From: Streptomyces rishiriensis
GTDB taxonomy: Bacteria > Actinomycetota > Actinomycetes > Streptomycetales > Streptomycetaceae
Length of the DNA: 64,000 nucleotides
NCBI RefSeq assembly: GCF_030815485.1
Contig: NZ_JAUSWV010000002.1
Coordinates: forward strand, 7,254,001-7,318,000
Reading direction: 5' to 3'
Position 1 is the first letter of the stretch, and each line of letters opens with the position of its first letter. A program made the position numbers and the translations under genes. This document shows positions 36,576 through 43,726 of this stretch, piece by piece. The notes below the pieces were generated by a model, which was not told the origin of the DNA, did no database searches, and saw only the letters and a program-made list of their open reading frames with translations.

Positions 36576-37495
36576 CCGGCCATGGCCGGCAGCAGCGCGT
36601 TGGTGAAGGAGCGGTCCCAGTCCCGGTCGTGCGCGAGGGCGCCGTGCTTCGCGAGCCAGTGCGCGTACGGGCCCGTGCGAGCCGGATCGATCACTCCCCA
36701 GCGGCCCTCCGAGTCCGTCCAGGTGGGCGCGACCAGGGCGAGGGAACGGGCTATCAGCGGGCGCGGGAAGTAGGGGATGACCCTTTCCAGCAACTGCAGT
36801 GTCCGCTCGCCGTCCTGTGCGGCGGCCGCGTATCCCCGAGCCGTGGCGGCGAGGAAGTCCCTTACCAGAGAGGGTCGTTCGGTGAGCAGGCGTTCGTTCG
36901 TGCCCAGGAGATAGCTGTGGTAGCGGGGTGCGCCGATCTCGTCGACCGGCCAGGTCACGCGCCGCTCCTCGGGCAGGTCGCCGCGGAGCGCGTCCCACGA
37001 CCAGTAGGTGCCGAAGGTGGCGTCGGCCTCGCCCGCCTCGATGTCGTCGACGGTCAGCTCGCGCGAGCCCGCGTCGATCGTGACCACCGCGTCCGGGTCG
37101 CCGCCGTCGGCCGCCACCAGATGGCGGACCATGGCCAGGCCGCGCGGGGTCGGGTTCAGGGCGACGCGACGGCCCGCGAGGTCACGGGGGCGGGTGATGC
37201 CGGTGGACGCGGTGGTCTGGATCGCCTCCAGGCCGCGGTGGTTGACGGCGGCCACGGCGATCAGCGGCTGGCCGTGCGCGGCGCGCCGGGCCAGTAGCCG
37301 GTTGGGCGGGAAGACGCCGAAGTCCACCTCGCCGCGCGCCACATACTCCAGGGTGTCGCCGCGTCCCGGATCCTGGACGACGAGTTCCACGTCAAGCCCG
37401 GCCTCCGCGAACCAGCGGCGGGCACGGGCCACATAGAAACCGGCGGAATTGGGCCAGGGATGGAAATAGTCGAGCATGACCCGGATGTGCGGCAT
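36572..37495 (-). CDS. NMT1/THI5-like binding protein without signal peptide
   Basis: 307 residues of the same periplasmic-binding fold (YFHPWPNSAGFYVARARRWF, then LEYVARGEVDFGVFPPNRLL). It has no signal peptide or lipobox from the ATG at 37495, which has GGAG seven bases upstream. Frames further upstream are Arg/Pro-rich and not family-like. It may be a cytoplasmic enzyme-like or sensor member of the family, or its export signal is not recognised. Catalytic Cys/His features of THI5 pyrimidine synthases are not seen. Confidence 0.82.
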   Translation of the reverse strand: MPHIRVMLDYFHPWPNSAGFYVARARRWFAEAGLDVELVVQDPGRGDTLEYVARGEVDFGVFPPNRLLARRAAHGQPLIAVAAVNHRGLEAIQTTASTGITRPRDLAGRRVALNPTPRGLAMVRHLVAADGGDPDAVVTIDAGSRELTVDDIEAGEADATFGTYWSWDALRGDLPEERRVTWPVDEIGAPRYHSYLLGTNERLLTERPSLVRDFLAATARGYAAAAQDGERTLQLLERVIPYFPRPLIARSLALVAPTWTDSEGRWGVIDPARTGPYAHWLAKHGALAHDRDWDRSFTNALLPAMAG

Positions 37496-37623
37496 GAAGG
37501 GACTCCGAGGGCGGCGCGCGAGGACGCGAAGGCGAAGGGCAGAGGGGGGAAGCGGCGCGACGGGCGACCAGGCGACCAGGCGGCTGGACGGGCGGACGAC
37601 GAGGCGTCCGGGTGGTCGGTCGG

Positions 37624-37734
37624 TCAGACGGGCCGGTGACAGCGACACGCGTGGCAGCTGCACGTGCGACAACGACAGGAGCCGCCCGCCGGGGTGGAGA
37701 CCACCGGAGGCTTCGGCTCTGCTGTTGCGGACAC
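37624..37734 (-). CDS. cysteine-rich leader ORF before the importer operon
   Basis: A 36-codon ORF with GTG preceded by TAGGAG five bases upstream. It ends SCRCRTCSCHACRCHRPV and TGA, with six Cys within 13 residues. Polycysteine upstream ORFs are known cysteine sensors in mycobacteria. It ends 128 bp before the first binding-protein gene. Caution: the overlapping +1 frame is open into that gene and reads SHVQLPRVSLSPARL, which vaguely recalls the other leader core, so which frame is used is not certain. Confidence 0.58.
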   Translation of the reverse strand: MSATAEPKPPVVSTPAGGSCRCRTCSCHACRCHRPV

Positions 37735-37968
37735 GTGAACTCCTACGCGGGGCGCCTGAGCGCGTTTCGTGCGGTCGGCGTCCCCATGGGGACCGCGTTC
37801 GACGAACGGATCCCAGACGCCCTCTCAGCCCGTCCGGGGAGGGGCTCCCGCGTAGATGGCCGAAACCATAACGGCAGCCGACGGTCTTCGCGCAACCTTG
37901 ATCCGAAATATGAGACGGCCAAGATCAGCGGGTAAGACGCCCAGCTCACGGGCGTAGCATCGGCCGCC

Positions 37969-38859
37969 ATGACCACCTTCCCGCTGCCCGGACCCCTGGT
38001 CGACGACTCCTGGCTGGCCGCCCGGCTCGACGACCCCCGGCTGGTCGTCCTCGACGCCACGGTGCTGCTGCCCTCACCCCGTCATGACGGTGACCACCGC
38101 TGCGTGAGCGGCCGCGAAGGGTGGCTCCGACGCCGCCTCCCGGGTTCCCGGCACGCGGATCTGACCGGGGACTTCTCCGACCCCGGCGCTCCCTACCACT
38201 TCGCCGTGCCGAGCCCGCCGGCCCTGGCCGGAGCGCTCGCCGGGGTCGGCGTGGGGGAGGGGAGCGCGGTGGTCGTGTACGACACCGGCGGCGGGATCTG
38301 GGCGGCCCGGCTGTGGTGGATGCTGCGGGCGATCTCCGTTCCGGCGGCCGTGCTCGACGGAGGTCTGGCGGCGTGGGAGTCGGCGGGACGGCCGCTCACG
38401 TCCGGCGACGACGCGGTGCCGGTGCCCGAGGTGACCCCTGTCGTCCCCGTCCCGCGTCCCGGATCGTGGACGGACGTCCACGAGGTGGAAGCCATCAGTC
38501 GTGGTGAGCGGCCCGGCACCCTGGTCTGCGCGTTGCCCCCGGGCGGCTTCGACGGGTCGGTCCCCACCCGGTACAGCCGACGCGGGCACATTCCCGGAAG
38601 CCGGAGTCTTCCCGGTCGCGAACTCCTGGACGCCGAAGGGCGGGTGCTGTCTCCGGCCGACCTCGCCACCCGCGTCGGCGCCGGTCTCGACGCCACCGAT
38701 ACGCCGGTCGTCCTGTACTGCGGCGGCGGTATCTCGGCCGCCGGCGTCGCCCTCGCCCTCACCCTCCTCGGCCGTCCGGACGTGTCCCTGTACGACGGTT
38801 CACTCGAGGAGTGGTCGCAGGATCCGGCACGGCCGCTGACGACGGGACACGTCGCCTGA
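37969..38859 (+). CDS. thiosulfate/3-mercaptopyruvate sulfurtransferase (tandem rhodanese)
   Basis: 296 residues with two rhodanese domains. The first (about 8-145) lacks the active Cys; the second carries catalytic Cys251 in VLYCGGGISAAG. It moves sulfane sulfur from thiosulfate or mercaptopyruvate to a thiol or cyanide. It is divergent from the Cys-rich leader and importer operon and so fits the sulfur island, which it closes on the right. Confidence 0.92.
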   Translation: MTTFPLPGPLVDDSWLAARLDDPRLVVLDATVLLPSPRHDGDHRCVSGREGWLRRRLPGSRHADLTGDFSDPGAPYHFAVPSPPALAGALAGVGVGEGSAVVVYDTGGGIWAARLWWMLRAISVPAAVLDGGLAAWESAGRPLTSGDDAVPVPEVTPVVPVPRPGSWTDVHEVEAISRGERPGTLVCALPPGGFDGSVPTRYSRRGHIPGSRSLPGRELLDAEGRVLSPADLATRVGAGLDATDTPVVLYCGGGISAAGVALALTLLGRPDVSLYDGSLEEWSQDPARPLTTGHVA

Positions 38860-38929
38860 TCAGCGCCGGGCGGCGCACCGGAACCCCGCACGGCACGGCA
38901 CGTGGCCCCGCCCCGGGCCAGCCGGCCAC

Positions 38930-40387
38930 CTACGGCGCCTCGCTCGCCGCACGGTCCGACACCCCTGCCCGCCCCCGCACCCGTCCCGCACCGGACGAGA
39001 CGCGCGGCAGCGCCACGCACACCAGCAGCGCCGCCGCCAACAGGCCCGCGCAGACGACCGACGCCACCGCGAACGCCGTCCTCGGCTCGCCCTCCGCCCC
39101 GGCCGAACCCCGCAGGTAGATCCCGGAGACCGCGCTGAGGCACACCGCCGCCGCGATCCGCTGGGTCATCTGAAGGATGCCGCCCGCCACCCCCGCCGCG
39201 TCGGCGGGGGCGTGCTGGAGGACGCGCGCCTGGTTGGGCGAGACGGTCAGGCCGGACGCGGCCCCCGAGACCACCTGGACCCCCGCCAGCGCCAGAGGCA
39301 GCGCGGCGAGCGGCAGCGTCACCGCCGCCACGGCGCCGCCCAGCAGGGCGAGGACGCCCACCGACAGGCCGAGGGTGACGGTACGGGCGCCGATCCGCCG
39401 CACCACCCGCCAGGCCACCGCCGACGACACCCCCATCGCGACCGCGGACGGGAGGGTCACGGCCGCCGTGGTGAGCGCCGAGAGGCCGAGCCCGCTCTGC
39501 AGGAACAGCGTCAGCACCAGCCCGGCCGCCAGGGACGCGCCGAAGTTCGCCATCGCCACCGACGTGCCCAGCGCGTACGGGGCCGAGCGGATCAGCGAAG
39601 GGTGCACCAGGGGCACGCGCCCCCGCCGGACCCGCCACCGCTGGCCCAGCACCAGCGCGCCCGCCGCGACCAGGGCCGCCGCCGCCCACAGCGCGACCGC
39701 CCGGCCGCTGTCCGGCGTGCTGATGAACGGCAGCATGAGCGACAGGGTCAGCGCTGCCACGCACACCAGTCCCCACAGGTCGACACGGCCGGGCGCGGCG
39801 ACCCGCCGGGGCGGGGGCAGCCGCCGGGCCGCCAGCCACAGGGTGAGCACCCCGCACGGCGCGCTCAGCAACAGACACAGCCGCCAGCCCGTCCCCGGAC
39901 CGCACAGCGTGACCAGCGTTCCGCCGAGCGCCGGGCCCAGCGCCGCCGCGCCCCCGCCGGTGACCGCGTACAGGCCCAGGGCGCGGGCGCGATCCAGGCC
40001 GTGGAAGACGTCCTGGAGGGTACCGATCACCTGGGAGTTGACCAGCCCGGCACCGGCTCCCTGCACCAGCCGGGCCACCACCACCGTCGTCGCACGGGTG
40101 CCGGTGGCGGCGACCAGGCCGCACAGCACGAACGTCGAGAGGCCGACGAGGAACAGATGTTTGCGGCCGCGTACGTCCCCCAGGCTGCCGCCGGGCACCA
40201 GGGCGAGCCCGAAGGCCAGCGAGTAGCCGGAGACGATCCACTGCACGTCCGTGGCGTCGGCGGACAGTGACTGGCGCAGTGCGGGGACGGCGATGTTGAG
40301 GACCGACTGGTCCAGCAGGGTCGTCGCCCCGGCCGCCAGACAGACCGTCAGTACCCTCCGGGCCGCGCGATCCTCTCCCGGAAGCAT
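38930..40387 (-). CDS. MFS exporter (DHA2-like, about 14 TM)
   Basis: 485 residues, about 14 helices. LGDVRGRKHLFLVGL is the loop 2-3 motif and VQGAGAGLVNSQVIGTLQD is typical of the EmrB/QacA-like group. It probably exports drugs or metabolites by proton antiport. The ATG at 40387 is chosen as the first start before helix 1; upstream residues of the open frame are not family-like. The ribosome site is weak. No dedicated regulator is next to it. Confidence 0.88.
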   Translation of the reverse strand: MLPGEDRAARRVLTVCLAAGATTLLDQSVLNIAVPALRQSLSADATDVQWIVSGYSLAFGLALVPGGSLGDVRGRKHLFLVGLSTFVLCGLVAATGTRATTVVVARLVQGAGAGLVNSQVIGTLQDVFHGLDRARALGLYAVTGGGAAALGPALGGTLVTLCGPGTGWRLCLLLSAPCGVLTLWLAARRLPPPRRVAAPGRVDLWGLVCVAALTLSLMLPFISTPDSGRAVALWAAAALVAAGALVLGQRWRVRRGRVPLVHPSLIRSAPYALGTSVAMANFGASLAAGLVLTLFLQSGLGLSALTTAAVTLPSAVAMGVSSAVAWRVVRRIGARTVTLGLSVGVLALLGGAVAAVTLPLAALPLALAGVQVVSGAASGLTVSPNQARVLQHAPADAAGVAGGILQMTQRIAAAVCLSAVSGIYLRGSAGAEGEPRTAFAVASVVCAGLLAAALLVCVALPRVSSGAGRVRGRAGVSDRAASEAP

Positions 40388-40494
40388 GCCGTCATGCTCA
40401 CACCGGCCGGACGCTCCTGTCCCCGTCCCGGCCGCCTGTTCGCACGATGGAAACACGCCGTCCGGACCCGCCCGCGAACGGCGGACCCGGTGTG

Positions 40495-40538
40495 GCCGGG
40501 GACACGCCTCCCTCCCCCGAAGGTGACGTGTCCCCGGC
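40495..40538 (-). terminator. hairpin after the metalloprotease gene
   Basis: A perfect 12-bp stem, GCCGGGGACACG with CGTGTCCCCGGC, around a 20-nt loop. It lies 43 bp after the metalloprotease stop (minus strand), a suitable place for its terminator. Confidence 0.72.
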
Positions 40539-40581
40539 GCTTCCCCCGGCGCCGGACTGTGGTCTCACGCGGCCCCGCTCC

Positions 40582-41667
40582 TCACCAGCACATGACGGCC
40601 GTCTCGCCCGAACCCCAGCCGGAGTACAGGCGTACACGCACGAAGTAGCGGCGGTCCCTGACGAACCGGACCCTGATCGTGGCGTTGTGCGCAGCGCCTC
40701 CGTCGTCGTGCCCCGCGAGGAAGCGGGGTTCCCCGTCGCGCTCCTCGAAGACCACGACGACGGAGTCGCTCTCGCCGAAGGTCGCGACGGTGTACTCGCG
40801 GGTCTCGCGCGGCTCGACGGTGAAGTCGACCTGCTCACCCGGCCGCAGCGACAGCGGCACCGAACGGAACGGCACCAGCGCCGGCGACCGCGCCCCACCG
40901 GGCGGCGGATACCAGCCGAGGACGAACTCCTTGTCCATCGGCGACAGTGCGCCTGCCGGATGCACACCCCCGCGGAACTGCTCAGGCTCCAGGATCAGTC
41001 CCGCCGAGAAGGGGTACTCCATGACGGACTGCGAGTCCCACACCGACCCGTTCGCCTCGGCCGGATCCAGTTTGCGCAGGACGTTGAAGTAGGTCCTGTC
41101 CCGGCTCCAGTGGTTCGGCGGGCCCGCGAGGTCGGCGTACACGGCCTCGTCGTCCCAGTGGAGTCCGGCGAACGGGCTCTGGTGCTCGTGCTGCATGCCG
41201 AGCGCGTGTCCGATCTCGTGCAGGGCCGTCGCGCGCTCCCCGGGCGCGGTCAGGTCCCAGCCGAAGTTCATCGTGCGTTCGTTGAGACCGGCCGACAGCG
41301 CGTCCCGGCCCACCGCCGACCAGGAGCCGTCACCCGACTGGAACCCGATGCGCAGCTCCGCCTCCGAGCGGTCGGCGACCTCGGCGAAGGTCACCCCGAT
41401 GCCCAGGTCCCGCCACTCGCGAAAGCAGTCCCGCACGATCTCCCGCTGCTCCTCGGCGCCGACCCACGACACCCAGCGGGTCCCCCCGGAACCCGGCAGG
41501 GCGATGACCGACCCGTCGCTGTCACCGTCGAGGAAGCAGTAGTGCAGCACCGTGCCGTTGACCCACATCCGCCGCCCGCTCATCAACGCGCCGAGCCGCT
41601 CGACGGCCAGCCCCGGCGCGAAGGCGGGGGCGGACTGCTGGGCGAGCGAGCAGTAACGGGCGGTCAT
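40582..41667 (-). CDS. astacin-like (M12-type) zinc metalloprotease
   Basis: 361 residues. The zinc motif HEIGHALGMQHE has ligands His150, His154 and His160 with base Glu151, and SVMEYPF is close to a Met-turn (about 100 residues later). The last ~80 residues form a beta-rich PPC-like domain. No signal peptide is visible from the ATG, which has GGAG just upstream, so secretion is unclear. It is divergent from the LuxR-type regulator gene with only 71 bp between, which suggests control by it. Confidence 0.87.
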   Translation of the reverse strand: MTARYCSLAQQSAPAFAPGLAVERLGALMSGRRMWVNGTVLHYCFLDGDSDGSVIALPGSGGTRWVSWVGAEEQREIVRDCFREWRDLGIGVTFAEVADRSEAELRIGFQSGDGSWSAVGRDALSAGLNERTMNFGWDLTAPGERATALHEIGHALGMQHEHQSPFAGLHWDDEAVYADLAGPPNHWSRDRTYFNVLRKLDPAEANGSVWDSQSVMEYPFSAGLILEPEQFRGGVHPAGALSPMDKEFVLGWYPPPGGARSPALVPFRSVPLSLRPGEQVDFTVEPRETREYTVATFGESDSVVVVFEERDGEPRFLAGHDDGGAAHNATIRVRFVRDRRYFVRVRLYSGWGSGETAVMCW

Positions 41668-41738
41668 GGGCTCCAGGTTGCCGTGCCGGCCGCCGCCCGG
41701 CCTGAGTCGGGGGCTACTCAACTCGCCCTGTATCAGAC

Positions 41739-43622
41739 GTGAGTACGCCGACTCTCCTTGATGTGACGACGTTCGAACCGCAAGCCGGGACCCTGCGACT
41801 GCCATGGCCGTTCACGGGCCGGGACGAGGAACTGGAGCTCGTCCGCCGCTCCCTGGCGGGGGGCCGGCCCGGCATGGTGATCAGCGGACCGGCGGGCTGC
41901 GGCCGCACCCGGCTGGCCACGGAGGCGCTCCGCGGCGCCGACTGCGCCCGGGTGGCCGGCACCCCCGGGACGCGCGACCTGCCGTTCGCCGCCTTCTCCG
42001 CTCTTCTCCCCGAGGGCGTCACCCTGCACAGGGCGGTCCAACTCCTCTCCGGCCGCAGGCTGTTGCTGGTCGACGACGCGCACCTGCTGGACGACGCCTC
42101 CGCCGCCCTGCTCCACCAACTGGCCGTCCAGGGCCGCGCCCGCCTGCTGGTCCTCGTCACGGACGGGGCCCGCCCGCCCGGCGCGGTCGCCCGCCTGTGG
42201 ACCGGCGAACTGCTGCCCCGGCTCGCCCTGGAGCCCCTGCCCCTCGAGGAGAGCGCCCAGCTCATCGGCGCCGGCGCCGGCGGCCTCGTGGAACCCCTCG
42301 CCGTCAACCGCCTGCACCGGCTGTGCGCGGGCGACCTGCGCCTCCTGCGCGACCTGCTGGACGCGTTGCGCGAGCAGGGCCTGCTGACCAGGGACACGGA
42401 CGCCGACGAGTGGACCTGGCGGGGCCGGGTCCCGGTGACCCCGGCGCTGCGCGAGCGCGCCGCCGCCGTGCTCGCCCGCGCCTGCCCCGACGAACGCGAG
42501 ATCCTCGACCGGCTCGCCTTCGCCGAACCGCTGCCCCAGGTGGCGGACACCCTGGACCTGAGGATCCTCGAACGCCTGGAGGCGGACGGCCTTGTCGACG
42601 TCGGCGACGACACGACCGTCCGGCTGGCCCACCCCCTGCACGGACCGGTCCTGCGCGCCGAGGCCGGACGGCTGCGCGCGAGGCGGCTCACCGGCCGACG
42701 GTCCACCACGGCCGCCCTCGACGCCGAGGCGGCCGAGCTGACCCGCCGCATGGAGCGGACCGACGTCCGTACGACGTCCACGCCCGTGGGGGAGTGGCTC
42801 GTCGCGGAGGGGGAACCGGTCCCGCCGTGGTACGCCGCCGTCCGCGCGCGGTTCTCACGGCTGCGGGGGGAGCTGCGCGAGGCGGCGGCCTGGGCGAGGG
42901 AGGGCCTGGCCGCCGCCCCGCAGGACCGCGCCTGCCGCACCGAACTGGCCCTGGCCGCCGTCCAGTCCGGCGAGACGGGCCCCTCCATCGACCTCCTCAC
43001 GGAGCGTCCCGGCACCGCCGCATGGCCACCGGCCGCCCGCGGAGACCTCGACACGGCCCTGAGAACCCTCGAAGAGCCCGAGCACGGGGCCGAGCCCGAG
43101 TGCGGGGCGGAGCCCGTCCTCGCCCGGCCTGATCCGTACATCGCCTACGACGCCGTACGCCTCGGCGTTCCCCGGCGCGCGGTCCGGCTTCTGCCCTCCG
43201 ACGGTTGTCTCGCCCGGCACGCCCGTGCGCTCGCCCGGGGAGACGGACCCGCGCTGGACCTGGTGGCCGCCGAACTGGAGGAGCGCGGGTTCCTGCTCTT
43301 CGCGGCCGAGGCGTACGCACAGGCGGTACGCGTCCACCGGGACGCCGGCGCGGCCCGCACCGCCCGTACGCGTGCCGTCGCCCTCGCCCGGCGCTGCCAG
43401 GGCGCCCGTACCCCGGCACTGTCCGGTCTGGTCCTGGGCGAACTCACCGCCCGGCAACGGCAGATCGTGACCCTCGCCGCCGCCGGTCTCAGCAACCGGC
43501 AGATCGCCGATCGCCTCACCCTGTCCGTCCGGACCGTCGGCAACCACCTCTACGGCGCCTACACCCGACTCGGCGCCGGCGACCGCGGCGCCCTTCCCTG
43601 GTTGGTCGAGCAGCCCGCCTGA
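41739..43622 (+). CDS. LuxR-type regulator with AAA ATPase domain (LAL-like), altered P-loop
   Basis: 627 residues. The N-terminal ATPase has a P-loop-like GPAGCGRT (50-57) in which the essential Lys is Arg56, and a Walker B-like RLLLVDDAHLLDD. A helical middle follows, then a C-terminal LuxR helix-turn-helix (LTARQRQIVTLAAAGLSNRQ, then IADRLTLSVRTVGNHL). The regulator may bind ATP weakly or act as a scaffold. The GTG start lacks a strong ribosome site. It is divergent from the metalloprotease and ends beside a 79-bp tandem duplication. Confidence 0.88.
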   Translation: MSTPTLLDVTTFEPQAGTLRLPWPFTGRDEELELVRRSLAGGRPGMVISGPAGCGRTRLATEALRGADCARVAGTPGTRDLPFAAFSALLPEGVTLHRAVQLLSGRRLLLVDDAHLLDDASAALLHQLAVQGRARLLVLVTDGARPPGAVARLWTGELLPRLALEPLPLEESAQLIGAGAGGLVEPLAVNRLHRLCAGDLRLLRDLLDALREQGLLTRDTDADEWTWRGRVPVTPALRERAAAVLARACPDEREILDRLAFAEPLPQVADTLDLRILERLEADGLVDVGDDTTVRLAHPLHGPVLRAEAGRLRARRLTGRRSTTAALDAEAAELTRRMERTDVRTTSTPVGEWLVAEGEPVPPWYAAVRARFSRLRGELREAAAWAREGLAAAPQDRACRTELALAAVQSGETGPSIDLLTERPGTAAWPPAARGDLDTALRTLEEPEHGAEPECGAEPVLARPDPYIAYDAVRLGVPRRAVRLLPSDGCLARHARALARGDGPALDLVAAELEERGFLLFAAEAYAQAVRVHRDAGAARTARTRAVALARRCQGARTPALSGLVLGELTARQRQIVTLAAAGLSNRQIADRLTLSVRTVGNHLYGAYTRLGAGDRGALPWLVEQPA

Positions 43623-43726
43623 TCAGGCGGTGCCGCGTCCGGCTCAGGCCGTGACGGTGATCGCGGGCGCCCTTCCCTGGCTGGTCGAGCAGGCCGCCTG
43701 ATCAGGTTGTGCCCGCGTCCGGCTCA
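43587..43726. repeat. 79-bp tandem duplication at the convergent 3' ends of the LuxR and CHAT genes
   Basis: About 60 bp (GGCGCCCTTCCCTGG... to ...CGTCCGGCTCA) at 43587-43646 is repeated at 43666-43726 with about 90% identity. The first copy encodes the last residues of the regulator (LPWLVEQPA and stop); the second repeats that end after the stop. The second copy also supplies the CHAT gene stop. CCGCCTGATCAGGCGG in copy one (43615-43630) is a perfect palindrome and may act as terminator. Confidence 0.85.

Noticed and set aside
36572..37672. Extended start of the first binding-protein gene at 37672
   Set aside because: The extra residues are Arg/Pro-rich and not family-like, while the ATG at 37495 has a good ribosome site and the family start. 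Kept as a caveat for the Cys-rich leader.
37795..37850. TPP riboswitch upstream of the importer operon
   Set aside because: CTGAGAGGG occurs on the minus strand but the remaining conserved TPP elements and pairings are missing.
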